Assembly: GCA_938041335.1 (NCBI GenBank)
Contig: CALIAF010000003.1
Coordinates: 1-58,920, forward strand
Length of the DNA stretch: 58,920 nt
From: an uncultured Ulvibacter sp.
GTDB taxonomy: Bacteria; Bacteroidota; Bacteroidia; Flavobacteriales; Flavobacteriaceae
Direction: 5' to 3'
Below are positions 34,388 through 43,761 of the stretch, one piece after another; the first letter of the stretch is position 1; each line of letters starts with the position of its first letter. Both the position numbers and the translations under genes were made by a program. Below the pieces are notes generated by a model. It searched no databases. It was not told where the DNA came from and saw nothing but the letters and a program-made list of their open reading frames with translations.

Positions 34388-35482
34388 ATGGTACTAGTAT
34401 ACATTTTTGCAGGCATCATCCTTGTTAATATACTGTACTACCTATTGTTTTCTAAAGTAGCTTTTTATCGCCCTATTTCAGAAACAACAAAATCTAACAC
34501 TCCCATTTCAATTCTCGTTTGCGCTAAAAACGAAGCAGAAAATTTACAAAAAAATATTCCACTTTTACTAGCGCAACAATATCCAGTTTTTGAAATCATA
34601 CTCATTAATGATTGCTCTTCTGATGACACATTAGACGTTATGGAGGCTTTTCAGGAAAAAGATAATCGAATAAAGATCGTTGATGTATTGCCGAATGAAG
34701 CTTTTTGGGCCAACAAAAAATATGCCCTCACATTAGGAATAAAAAAAGCAAAATATAAACAAATGCTTTTTATTGATGCAGACTGCTGGCCTGGTAGTCC
34801 TTATTGGATGGCAACAATGAGTAGTAAGTTTAATGCTCAAAAACAACTCGTATTAGGATATGGCGGTTATGACAAAAAGAAAGGCTTAATAAATAAACTA
34901 ATTCGGTATGAAACTCTAAATACAGCAGTGCAATATCTATCCTATGCAAAAGCCGGAATGCCCTATATGGGAGTTGGCAGAAACCTTGGATATACAAGTG
35001 AATTATACTACTCCGTAAACGGTTTTATGTCTCACATTAGAGTTCCGTCTGGCGATGATGACCTTTTTGTAAATGAAGCTGCAACAAAAGAGAACACAAC
35101 GGTATGCCTTGAAAAAATTGGATTCACAGTGTCTGCCCCTAAAACATCTTTGTCTGAATGGTTTAAACAAAAGAGAAGGCATATTACTACGGCACATTTA
35201 TATAAAGGTTGGCATCAAGTCCTGCTCGGAGGGTTCTTTACTTTTAATTTACTCTTTTGGATTCTCTTAGCTTTATGCTACATATTTTGTCCTTGGATGA
35301 TGGTAACGGCGCTTGTATTGTTGAGAATAGGGGTCCAATGGGTCATGTATGGAGCAAGTGCAACCGTATTAAATGAGAAAGATTTAATCTACTTTATTCC
35401 ATTATTAGATTTGTTTTTGATTCTTTTCCAATTAAGTATCTTTATCAAGAACTTGATCGCTAAACCAGTTAGTTGGAAATAA
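34388..35482 (+). CDS. Membrane-bound family 2 glycosyltransferase
   Basis: 364 residues. An N-terminal membrane helix (1-20), then a GT-A domain: ISILVCAKNEAENL (about 40-53), INDCSSDDTL (about 75-84), FIDADCWPGSP (DxD, about 133-143), a GDDDLF motif (about 221-226) and QKRRH (about 259-263) in place of QxxRW. Two or three C-terminal helices follow. GT2 enzymes of this kind make cell-surface polysaccharide or lipid-linked sugars. The sugar is not readable. It precedes the sigma-factor gene with overlap or an 8-bp gap depending on the latter's start. Confidence 0.88.
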   Translation: MVLVYIFAGIILVNILYYLLFSKVAFYRPISETTKSNTPISILVCAKNEAENLQKNIPLLLAQQYPVFEIILINDCSSDDTLDVMEAFQEKDNRIKIVDVLPNEAFWANKKYALTLGIKKAKYKQMLFIDADCWPGSPYWMATMSSKFNAQKQLVLGYGGYDKKKGLINKLIRYETLNTAVQYLSYAKAGMPYMGVGRNLGYTSELYYSVNGFMSHIRVPSGDDDLFVNEAATKENTTVCLEKIGFTVSAPKTSLSEWFKQKRRHITTAHLYKGWHQVLLGGFFTFNLLFWILLALCYIFCPWMMVTALVLLRIGVQWVMYGASATVLNEKDLIYFIPLLDLFLILFQLSIFIKNLIAKPVSWK

Positions 35483-36039
35483 AAAAAGACATGCTAAAAA
35501 CCCACATTGCAGAAGCAATAGAAGGGAAACAAGCCGCTTATAAATATCTATTAGATGGGCACTGGAATCTGGTTTTCGGCTTCTTATTAAAACGTGTCAA
35601 TAATGAATATGAAGCAGAAGAAATCTCCATTGAAACCTTCTCAAAAGCTTTTGACAAATTATCCAAATATGACGAAAAATACGAGTTTGGCACCTGGTTG
35701 ATTACTATTTCAAAAAATATACAGATAGACCACTACCGAAAGAAAAAAAATGCACCCCTACATCGCACTACAGAAGTTAACGAAGCATTGCTCAAAAAAA
35801 TAGCAGATGGCTCTCTAAGTGCAGAAGACCAATTGATTAAAGAGCAAAACCTCACAGAACTTTTGCGCTATATTAAAATGCTAAAACCACATTACCAAGA
35901 GGCAATTAACTTGTTTTATTTTCAAGAGTTGAGCTATAACGAGATCAGTGACAGCATAGGAGTACCTCTTAGTAATGTTAAAGTGCGCTTACTGCGAGCA
36001 AGAAAATTATTAGCAGAAATAATTACTCAAAGCAGTTAA
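35473..36039 (+). CDS. ECF-type RNA polymerase sigma factor
   Basis: 188 residues from TTG at 35473 (MEIKKDMLKTHI), or 182 from ATG at 35491; the TTG version matches the remembered N-terminus of flavobacterial relatives but overlaps the glycosyltransferase by 10 bp. Sigma region 2 is at about 24-95 (EYEAEEISIETFSKAFDKL, TWLITISKNIQIDHYRKK) and region 4 at about 130-185 (YFQELSYNEISDSIGVPLSNVKVRL). No anti-sigma gene is adjacent; neighbours are a glycosyltransferase and an Nramp-like transporter. Regulon unknown. Confidence 0.88.
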   Translation: MEIKKDMLKTHIAEAIEGKQAAYKYLLDGHWNLVFGFLLKRVNNEYEAEEISIETFSKAFDKLSKYDEKYEFGTWLITISKNIQIDHYRKKKNAPLHRTTEVNEALLKKIADGSLSAEDQLIKEQNLTELLRYIKMLKPHYQEAINLFYFQELSYNEISDSIGVPLSNVKVRLLRARKLLAEIITQSS

Positions 36040-36040
36040 A

Positions 36041-37252
36041 ATGGAACTTTCTCTCAAAAAACTAGGTCCAGGATTTCTATTTGCCGGCGCTGCTATTGGA
36101 GTTTCTCACCTTGTACAATCTACTCGAGCAGGTGCAGAATTTGGATTTGGATTACTATGGGCACTGGCATTAATTAATATTATAAAGTATCCCTTTTTTC
36201 AATTTGGCACAAGATATGCCGCTGCAACTGGAGAAAGCATGCTAGAGGGATATCGTAAAATGGGGCGAGGCGTTTTGATCGCGTATTTCATTCTCACCTT
36301 TGCAACCATGTTTACAATACAAACGGCAGTAACAATTGTGACCGCAGGAATTGCAGCGTCTATTTTTGGATGGGGCGCCATTACATTTTGGACTACTGCA
36401 ATAATCGCAATATGTTTTTGTGTACTAATTCTTGGTAAATACAAATTTCTTGATGGATTGATGAAAGTCATAGTAATATGCCTCACCATTAGTACTATTG
36501 TAGCAATTACGCTTATATTCAAAGATGCAGGGACCATTTCGTTACAACAAACACTGCCTACCGATGTCATATCTATTGGGTTTTTAATCGCATTTATGGG
36601 ATGGATGCCAGCACCACTAGACATCTCAATCTGGCAATCTCTTTGGACGGTAGAGAAACAAAAACTGCAACCTAGCCTAACTCCAAAACAGGCAATTTTC
36701 GATTTCAATGTTGGCTATATAATGACCTGTATTCTTGCACTAGGATTTCTTGCATTAGGCGCATTAGTCATGTTTGAGAGTGGCGAGCGCTTTTCTAATA
36801 AGGGGGCGATATTTGCTACTCAATTAATCGATTTGTATGTATTAAGCCTAGGTGATTGGGCAAAAATAATTATCGGTATTGCTGCGCTTACCACTATGTT
36901 TAGCACCACACTAACCACACTTGATGCATCGCCAAGAGTAATGCATAAAACTTCGGAAATACTAAATAATAGAAAATACCGTCACGGATATCTAATTTGG
37001 CTATTGGTTCTAGCAGTAGGAACACTTTTAATTTTTGGCTTTCTGCTTTCTGAAATGGGAACCTTAATAAAAATTGCAACAGTGCTCTCTTTTTTAACCG
37101 CACCATTTTATGCTATTTTCAACCTAAAACTTATTTCAAGCCCTTGGGTTTCATCTCGATTTAGACCATCCAGAGCTATGCGTATTTACGCTGGCACCAG
37201 TATCGGGTTGCTTTTTACTTTAAGTATTTGGTACCTGAGTACGTTAATTTAA
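36041..37252 (+). CDS. Nramp-like transporter lacking the canonical metal motif
   Basis: 403 residues, eleven predicted membrane helices with LeuT/Nramp order. In helix 1, where metal transporters have DPGN, this has GAAIGVSHLVQSTRAG (16-31); in helix 6 the MPH/MPxN site reads WMPAPLDISIW (about 189-199). The metal-binding Asp, Asn and Met-x-His are thus not conserved, as in Nramp-related branches that do not carry transition metals. Substrate unknown. Starts 1 bp after the sigma-factor stop, so probably co-transcribed. Confidence 0.82.
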   Translation: MELSLKKLGPGFLFAGAAIGVSHLVQSTRAGAEFGFGLLWALALINIIKYPFFQFGTRYAAATGESMLEGYRKMGRGVLIAYFILTFATMFTIQTAVTIVTAGIAASIFGWGAITFWTTAIIAICFCVLILGKYKFLDGLMKVIVICLTISTIVAITLIFKDAGTISLQQTLPTDVISIGFLIAFMGWMPAPLDISIWQSLWTVEKQKLQPSLTPKQAIFDFNVGYIMTCILALGFLALGALVMFESGERFSNKGAIFATQLIDLYVLSLGDWAKIIIGIAALTTMFSTTLTTLDASPRVMHKTSEILNNRKYRHGYLIWLLVLAVGTLLIFGFLLSEMGTLIKIATVLSFLTAPFYAIFNLKLISSPWVSSRFRPSRAMRIYAGTSIGLLFTLSIWYLSTLI

Positions 37253-37313
37253 TTGCCAACTATAATTACTTATTAGGCAGATAAAAGTATTCATATTTTA
37301 GAAGTAGAAATTG

Positions 37314-37321
37314 TATCTTTG
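37314..37321 (+). promoter_or_regulatory. Candidate -7 box of lipA
   Basis: TATCTTTG matches TAnnTTTG and ends 7 bp before the lipA ATG, implying a very short or absent leader. Confidence 0.5.
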
Positions 37322-37328
37322 CACATAG

Positions 37329-38201
37329 ATGGAAACACAAACCCCTGCCCTTTCTAGACCTGCCCCAAAACCCAAGTGGTTGCGTGTAAAATTACCTACA
37401 GGTAAAAAATACACCTCACTTAGAGGTTTGGTAGATAAGTATGATTTGCATACCATTTGCACCTCTGGTAGCTGCCCAAATATGGGAGAATGCTGGACAG
37501 AAGGAACTGCAACTTTTATGATTTTAGGAAACATCTGTACCCGTTCTTGCGGTTTTTGTGGTGTTAAAACGGGAAGACCAGAAACAGTAGACTGGGACGA
37601 GCCAGAAAAAGTAGCGCGTTCTATTAAATTAATGGAAATAAAACATGCAGTAATCACTTCTGTAGATCGTGATGACTTAAAAGATATGGGCTCCATAATC
37701 TGGGCAGAAACCATTAAAGCGATAAGACGTTTTAACCCCGAAACTACAATTGAGTCTCTTATCCCTGATTTTCAGGGAAACACAAGAAACATAGACCGTA
37801 TAATTGCCGTAGGACCAGAAGTAGTATCTCACAATATGGAAACGGTGAGAAGACTTACTCGAGAAGTGCGCATTCAAGCAAAATATGAGAAGAGTCTAGA
37901 AGTACTTAATTACCTTAAAAAACAAGGTATTAATCGCACAAAAAGTGGGATTATGCTTGGCCTAGGAGAAAGAGAAGATGAAGTATTGCAAACTATGCAA
38001 GACCTTAGAGCTGTAAATCTTGATATTGTGACAATAGGGCAATATCTGCAACCTTCTAAAAGACACCTTCCTGTAAAAGAGTTTATCACTCCAGAACAGT
38101 TTAAAAAATATGAAGAAATAGGCCTAGAAATGGGCTTTAGACATGTGGAGAGTGGCCCTCTGGTTAGATCTTCTTATAAAGCGCAGAAGCATCTCACATA
38201 A
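37329..38201 (+). CDS. lipA: Lipoyl synthase
   Basis: 290 residues, a radical-SAM enzyme with two 4Fe-4S clusters. The auxiliary cluster is [12 protein letters not shown] (three Cys near 45-56). The SAM cluster is CTRSCGFC (about 73-80). GDxxxxGG-type and terminal SSY (VRSSYKA) motifs are present; the C-terminal serine ligand is in this segment. It inserts sulfur at C6 and C8 of octanoyl-lipoyl domains of pyruvate and 2-oxoglutarate dehydrogenases and glycine cleavage H protein. lipB is not in view. It precedes gap by 3 bp. Confidence 0.97.
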   Translation: METQTPALSRPAPKPKWLRVKLPTGKKYTSLRGLVDKYDLHTICTSGSCPNMGECWTEGTATFMILGNICTRSCGFCGVKTGRPETVDWDEPEKVARSIKLMEIKHAVITSVDRDDLKDMGSIIWAETIKAIRRFNPETTIESLIPDFQGNTRNIDRIIAVGPEVVSHNMETVRRLTREVRIQAKYEKSLEVLNYLKKQGINRTKSGIMLGLGEREDEVLQTMQDLRAVNLDIVTIGQYLQPSKRHLPVKEFITPEQFKKYEEIGLEMGFRHVESGPLVRSSYKAQKHLT

Positions 38202-38204
38202 AAT

Positions 38205-39209
38205 ATGGGGATGGAGCAGCAAATTACAGTTGGCATTAACGGTTTTGGAAGAATAGGAAGAAACCTATTCCGCTTATTGCTACAACAGCCTAATATTAAG
38301 GTGGTGGTTGTAAACGACCTAGCCCCTATAAATACCCTTGCACACCTTTTAAAGTATGATAGCATTCATGGCGTACTTTCTTCGGAAATAACACAAAATG
38401 AAAACTCGCTCTATATTAATACTGAAGAAATCTTATTTACTCAAGAAGGAGATATTGACAAACTCTCTTGGAAAAATGTGGACTTTGTAATAGAATGTAC
38501 CGGAAAGTTTAAGTACCGTTACCAATTGCAAAAACACATAACTAATGGCGCCAAAAAAGTAATATTGAGTGTTCCTCCAGCAGAAGACGATATTAAAATG
38601 GTGGTCATAGGAGTAAATGAACAAAACATTACTAAAGAAGATATTATCATCTCAAATGCTTCTTGCACCACAAATAACGCAGCCCCAATGCTAAAAGTAA
38701 TCAATGAGCTCTGTGGCATTGATCAAGCATACATCACAACTATACATAGCTATACTACAGACCAAAGTCTTCACGACCAACCTCATCGCGATCTTCGCCG
38801 TGCTAGAGCCGCAGGTCAATCTATTGTCCCTACCACAACGGGTGCTGCAAAGGCACTCACAAAAATTTTTCCTGATCTAGCAGACGCCATAGGAGGCTGT
38901 GGCATACGAGTACCCGTACCTAATGGATCTTTAACAGATATTACGCTAAATGTTAAAAAGGAAGTATCCATAGACACCGTTAATCAAGCATTTAAAAAAG
39001 CATCTCAACATCAATTAAAAGGAATTCTTGAATATACAGAAGATCCTATTGTCTCCATTGATATAAAAGGGAATCGCCATTCTTGTGTCTTTGATTCTGG
39101 TATGACTTCAGTGATTGGTAAAATGGTTAAAATCATAGGATGGTATGATAACGAAATCGGTTATTCTGCAAGAATTATCGATTTAATACATATTTTATCG
39201 AGGAAATGA
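38205..39209 (+). CDS. gap: Type I glyceraldehyde-3-phosphate dehydrogenase
   Basis: 334 residues. NAD domain start VGINGFGRIGRNLFRLL (about 8-24), catalytic Cys154 in SNASCTTN, the TTGAAKA segment (about 210-216), GIRVPVPNGSLTDI, and WYDNEIGYSARI near the C-terminus. Two start codons lie close (MGMEQQ); the first is used. It may be one of several gap copies, as many Bacteroidota have two, one glycolytic and one gluconeogenic; coenzyme preference is not decidable by eye. 3 bp after lipA, perhaps one transcript. Confidence 0.95.
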   Translation: MGMEQQITVGINGFGRIGRNLFRLLLQQPNIKVVVVNDLAPINTLAHLLKYDSIHGVLSSEITQNENSLYINTEEILFTQEGDIDKLSWKNVDFVIECTGKFKYRYQLQKHITNGAKKVILSVPPAEDDIKMVVIGVNEQNITKEDIIISNASCTTNNAAPMLKVINELCGIDQAYITTIHSYTTDQSLHDQPHRDLRRARAAGQSIVPTTTGAAKALTKIFPDLADAIGGCGIRVPVPNGSLTDITLNVKKEVSIDTVNQAFKKASQHQLKGILEYTEDPIVSIDIKGNRHSCVFDSGMTSVIGKMVKIIGWYDNEIGYSARIIDLIHILSRK

Positions 39210-39243
39210 CTATATTTACCGCTTAACTGCAACATACACCCTA

Positions 39244-41499
39244 TTGAATTTCGTTAAGAAATATCATTTATTAGTGCCCCTATTGTTTCTATTTACCGTT
39301 CTTTCGCTGCACGCGCAGAAAGAAACGGGAACAGATAGCACACTCGTGCGGGTCTATGAACTCAAGAAAGACGCGAGTATCTATTCTGCAAATGAAGAGT
39401 ATAGCAAAGCCCTATTCGCATTAAATAAGGCGTATAAAGTATCCGTTGTATCAAATCAAGGCCTTAAAAAACAAGATTCAATTAAATACAGTATTAAGTT
39501 AAACATAGCAGAATTGCAATTCTATTTACGCAATTATGATCAAGCAATCTTAGAGGTTGAGAATGCCATTGCTATTCTAACAGACAAAGAAAATCCAAAT
39601 CTATATGCTGCTGCATATTCATTAAAAGGGTTTATCGCTACAGAACAAAATGATTTTATCAATGCCGAAAAATACTTTACGTTAGCAGATGAAATCTATG
39701 TTGAAAAAAACAATGAAAAATCACGCGCGAATGTCCTTCTTGGTTTAGGAATTCTAGAATTTAAAAAAACCGAATATAGTAAAGCCATTAATTTTTTTAA
39801 TGCAGCACTGCCGGTATTTAAAAGCGATGCGCTTGACTATCAAACCATATTAACATTACTCAACAAATCTGAAGCCTTACTTGGTATTAAGCCGGAAAGC
39901 TCAAAAAATTTAATAGCCTCAGAAAGTGCTTATACCGAAGCAATTCAAATACTTGAAAACTCTTCGATAGAAAGACTCAAAATACGCAGTTATCTTGTAG
40001 CTTCAAAAATAGACGAAGCAAAGGGCAATCTAGAAGGCGCAATGTTTCACCTCCAGAAATTTGTCAAAGCAAAAGAAGAAAACGCTAAAAAATACTATTC
40101 TATCAACACTATAGATGCTGATGAAGAAGCAAATCTCGACTTAAAAAAAACGATAGAATTATATAAGCTAGAAAAAGAGAAGGATGATCAGTCCATGAAT
40201 TTTATTAAATATACTACTGGACTAAGTATTGCCCTCATCGTTATTTTATCACTGCTTACCTTATCGTTATATAAAAATAATAATCTAAGGGCAAAAGCAA
40301 ATAATCTATTATTAGATAAAAACACAGAATTACAACTATCTAAAGAAAAAGCAGAACAGGCCTCTTTAGCAAAAGCACAATTCTTATCTACGGTAACTCA
40401 CGAATTAAGAACTCCCTTATATGCTGTAACTGGCCTTACGCATTTATTACTTGACGAAGATCCCAAACCGCAACAGACAGAACATTTAAATTCTTTAAAA
40501 TTCTCTGGCGAATATTTATTATCACTAATAAATAATATACTTGATCTAAACAAATTAGAAGCAAATAAAGTAGAAATAGAACATACCACATTTGACTTAA
40601 AAAGAAGAATTAGTGACGTGCTAGTCGCACTTAAAAAATCTGCCAAAGATAAAAACAACAAAGTCACATTAGATTTTGACAGCGCCTTACCAGAAAAACT
40701 GGTTGGTGATCCAGTAAAGCTATCTCAAGTTTTAATTAACTTAATAGGAAATAGCTTAAAGTTCACCCAAAATGGTTTTGTTTCGGTTAAGGTTAAAAAA
40801 TTAGAAGAAAAAGGAAACAATATCCTATTGCATTTTGAGATTGAAGATGATGGAGTTGGGATTTCAAAAAAGAAACAAAAGACCATCTTTGAGTCTTTCT
40901 CACAAGCATCATTACAAGTAAATAGAAAATTTGGAGGTACAGGGTTAGGGCTCTCTATTGTTAAAAATTTACTCGAACTAATGAATAGTAAAATCGAGCT
41001 TGAAAGCCAAATTGGACAAGGCTCTAAATTCTGGTTTGACATTTCGTTTGAAAAAGTAAATGACAAGCAATTTGAACTAAATAATAACACGCCAAAAACT
41101 ATAATTGATTTTGCACTATTTGAAGATAAGCATGTGCTTGTGGTTGAAGACAACAAAATTAACCAGATGATTACGCGTAAAATACTAGAGAAAAATAAGA
41201 TTATTTGTCAAGTAGCAGACAATGGCCTTGACGCAGTAAAATTGATAGAAGAAAATGATTTTGATGTGGTACTCATGGATATTCATATGCCAGGTATTAG
41301 CGGGATAGAAGCAACCCAAAAGGTGCGAAAATTTGATGAAGATCTTCCTATCATTGCATTAACAGCAGTGACCATTGATGAAAATTTAGATGAATTCTAC
41401 AAAGCCGGGTTTAATGATATTATACCTAAGCCATTCAAGACTGAAGAATTTTTTGAAAAAATCTACAACATCCTAGTAAAGAAAGAAACTGTTGCTTAA
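39244..41499 (+). CDS. TPR-containing hybrid sensor histidine kinase
   Basis: 751 residues from TTG at 39244. Signal peptide (MNFVKKYHLLVPLLFLFTVLSLHAQ), then tetratricopeptide-like helical repeats (about 30-300), a membrane helix (about 318-340), a coiled coil, HisKA with His386 in VTHELRTPLY, HATPase with N (LINLIGNSLKFTQ), G1 DDGVGIS and G2 GGTGLGLSI, and a C-terminal receiver with phosphoacceptor Asp679 in VLMDIHMPG. This is a one-protein phosphorelay starting with an extracytoplasmic sensor. No separate output regulator is adjacent, so signal passes to an unlinked phosphotransfer protein or acts by dephosphorylation. Convergent with lpxK (4-bp overlap). Confidence 0.92.
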   Translation: MNFVKKYHLLVPLLFLFTVLSLHAQKETGTDSTLVRVYELKKDASIYSANEEYSKALFALNKAYKVSVVSNQGLKKQDSIKYSIKLNIAELQFYLRNYDQAILEVENAIAILTDKENPNLYAAAYSLKGFIATEQNDFINAEKYFTLADEIYVEKNNEKSRANVLLGLGILEFKKTEYSKAINFFNAALPVFKSDALDYQTILTLLNKSEALLGIKPESSKNLIASESAYTEAIQILENSSIERLKIRSYLVASKIDEAKGNLEGAMFHLQKFVKAKEENAKKYYSINTIDADEEANLDLKKTIELYKLEKEKDDQSMNFIKYTTGLSIALIVILSLLTLSLYKNNNLRAKANNLLLDKNTELQLSKEKAEQASLAKAQFLSTVTHELRTPLYAVTGLTHLLLDEDPKPQQTEHLNSLKFSGEYLLSLINNILDLNKLEANKVEIEHTTFDLKRRISDVLVALKKSAKDKNNKVTLDFDSALPEKLVGDPVKLSQVLINLIGNSLKFTQNGFVSVKVKKLEEKGNNILLHFEIEDDGVGISKKKQKTIFESFSQASLQVNRKFGGTGLGLSIVKNLLELMNSKIELESQIGQGSKFWFDISFEKVNDKQFELNNNTPKTIIDFALFEDKHVLVVEDNKINQMITRKILEKNKIICQVADNGLDAVKLIEENDFDVVLMDIHMPGISGIEATQKVRKFDEDLPIIALTAVTIDENLDEFYKAGFNDIIPKPFKTEEFFEKIYNILVKKETVA

Positions 41500-42512
41500 T
41501 CTGCTTTCTTAAAACTCATAACTACCTCCCTAATCCTTTGGTCAAAGAAGGGAGATTTGTTATTTAAAAACTGAGTCTTAATAGGAAGATAGAAAAGGGC
41601 AAACTTGTTCAATTTTGGTTGTAATCGAATATAGTCTTTCTCTGTAGTCAGTATCAATTCTTCCTCCTTTAAAGTCAAAATTTCTGAAGCCGTAAACTCG
41701 TGATGGTCTGCAAATTTTTCATGCGTAAAATTAAAGTTTCTATCTTTTAAAAACTGCACTAATGGGCCGGGTTTTGCAATACCAGTGACCAAAGTAAATT
41801 TTTTATCCTTCAAATAAGCTAGAGAAAGTGTTTCAGAAACACCAATAATACTAGAGGAATACCCAATGGTTGTGAAGAATAATTTTTGATGTTCCGCTAT
41901 TTTTAGATCATACTCTATTTGCTGCAGTGTTGCATAAGGTAATTTGGGCGGGCACTTAGAAACCACTAACATATTTGCTCGTTTTGCCCCTGCTTTAGAT
42001 TCGCGTAAATTTCCAGTGGGGAGAAGAAAGTCTTTATCATAACGTGATGCCAATGCGGTTAACAAAATAGTAAAAGTGGGTTTCACCTGGCGATGCTGAA
42101 AACCATCATCCATTAACACCACATCTACTTTATGCTTTAATTTTTCTAAGGCGGTTCTTCTATCTTCACAAACAACCACCGTTATTTCTGGAAAATTTCT
42201 TTTTAGCTGTAACGGCTCATCACCTACCTCATGAGAGGTCGCATCTAGATTAACCGTTAAGTACCCTTTTGTTTTTCTGCCATACCCTCTACTTAATACA
42301 GCAACGTCATACTCTTTACTCAACAGTGCTACCAGATAAGCAATCATTGGAGACTTACCCGTGCCGCCCACAGATAAATTACCTACACAGATAACTGGCA
42401 AGGGATAAGACTCGCTTTTTAAAAACCCCTTATCATAAAAATAATTACGCAATCGTGTAACCCCGTCATAAACGATAGAAAATGGAAACAAAAGTACTCT
42501 TAAAATATGCAT
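41496..42512 (-). CDS. lpxK: Tetraacyldisaccharide 4'-kinase
   Basis: 338 residues. N-terminal membrane-associated region, P-loop GNLSVGGTGKSPM (about 42-54) and the DDGFQHRQ motif (about 136-143). LpxK phosphorylates the 4' position of the lipid A precursor at the inner membrane. Presence indicates that the organism makes hexa- or penta-acylated lipid A. Monocistronic, convergent with the histidine kinase gene. Confidence 0.94.
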   Translation of the reverse strand: MHILRVLLFPFSIVYDGVTRLRNYFYDKGFLKSESYPLPVICVGNLSVGGTGKSPMIAYLVALLSKEYDVAVLSRGYGRKTKGYLTVNLDATSHEVGDEPLQLKRNFPEITVVVCEDRRTALEKLKHKVDVVLMDDGFQHRQVKPTFTILLTALASRYDKDFLLPTGNLRESKAGAKRANMLVVSKCPPKLPYATLQQIEYDLKIAEHQKLFFTTIGYSSSIIGVSETLSLAYLKDKKFTLVTGIAKPGPLVQFLKDRNFNFTHEKFADHHEFTASEILTLKEEELILTTEKDYIRLQPKLNKFALFYLPIKTQFLNNKSPFFDQRIREVVMSFKKAD

Positions 42513-42642
42513 AGAACGAAAGTACTAAAATAAGACGACCCAAGATTTAGGCATCACTAATTACTTCGGAAACGTTACTTTATTATAAAAATTTTCTGCT
42601 AAAAAGCACCTTTCTGCTATCTTTACGATAAATCTACGCATA

Positions 42643-43758
42643 ATGAAAATTTCTGAAATTATAAGTGAATTAGAATTGTTAGCGCCCAGCGCCTATGCAG
42701 AAGGCTTTGATAATACGGGCTTATTAGTAGGAGATGCCACCGCCGATGTTTCAGGAATCTTGATCGCACTAGACACGCTAGAAGCAGTAGTTGATGAGGC
42801 CATAGCAAATAACTGCAACTTTATTGTTAGTTTTCATCCCATCATTTTTTCTGGATTAAAGAAAATTACGGGCAAAAATTATGTGGAGCGTGTGGTACTC
42901 AAAGCCATTAAAAACGACATCGCTATTTATGCCATCCATACTGCATTAGACAACAGTTTTAATGGGGTAAACGCAGGTATTTGTGATCAACTACAATTAA
43001 CCAATCGCAAGATTTTGATCCCGCAAAAAGGGACTATTAAAAAATTAGTGGCCTATGCACCCACTAAAGAAGTTGCTGCATTAAAACTATCATTATTTAA
43101 AGCGGGTGCTGGCAGCTTAGGAAACTATGACGACTGTAGTTTTAGCACCGAAGGCATTGGAACGTATAAAGGAAACGAAGATTCTAATCCCGTGGTAGGC
43201 AAAAAGCACGAATTTGTAACTGCAGATGAGACTCAAATTTCTGTGACTTTTCCGAAGCACTTAGAAGGACCAGTAATTAAGGCCTTACACGAAGCACATT
43301 CTTATGAAGAAGTGGCTTATGAGGTCTTAACACTAGAAAACACCGACCAGCATATAGGTATGGGAATGGTAGGCACCCTAGAAAAACCTATGGACGAGAC
43401 CTCGTTTTTCACCTTCCTAAAAAAGCAAATGAATGTACAGGTAGTGAGGCATTCCAATTTCAGAAATAAAACAATAAAAAAGGTAGCTGTTTTAGGAGGT
43501 AGCGGCAGTTTTGCCATTGCAGCTGCTAAGGCCGCCGGTGCAGATGTATTTATCACAGCAGATCTTAAATATCACGACTTCTATCAAGCTGATAATCAAA
43601 TACTTCTTGCAGATATTGGGCACTATGAAAGTGAGCAATTCACAAAAGAACTTTTACATACGTTTCTTAGCAAAAAAATTAGTAATTTTGCACCTGCTTT
43701 ACCGCGAGGTAGAGTGATTTTATCTAAAATAAACACAAATCCTATTAGCTATTTTTAA
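42643..43758 (+). CDS. Nif3-like dinuclear metal-centre protein
   Basis: 371 residues. The Nif3/YbgI family core: FDNTGLLVGD (about 21-30), SFHPIIFSGLKKITG (about 64-78), YAIHTALDN (about 96-104), and at the C-terminus GHYESEQF (about 327-334) with a further metal ligand. An inserted domain of about 100 residues in the middle (about 130-235) is the type seen in Bacteroidota members. It forms a hexamer with two metals; function not settled, with GTP cyclohydrolase-like claims. Stop is 3 bp before the coiled-coil gene. Confidence 0.9.
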   Translation: MKISEIISELELLAPSAYAEGFDNTGLLVGDATADVSGILIALDTLEAVVDEAIANNCNFIVSFHPIIFSGLKKITGKNYVERVVLKAIKNDIAIYAIHTALDNSFNGVNAGICDQLQLTNRKILIPQKGTIKKLVAYAPTKEVAALKLSLFKAGAGSLGNYDDCSFSTEGIGTYKGNEDSNPVVGKKHEFVTADETQISVTFPKHLEGPVIKALHEAHSYEEVAYEVLTLENTDQHIGMGMVGTLEKPMDETSFFTFLKKQMNVQVVRHSNFRNKTIKKVAVLGGSGSFAIAAAKAAGADVFITADLKYHDFYQADNQILLADIGHYESEQFTKELLHTFLSKKISNFAPALPRGRVILSKINTNPISYF

Positions 43759-43761
43759 TTT

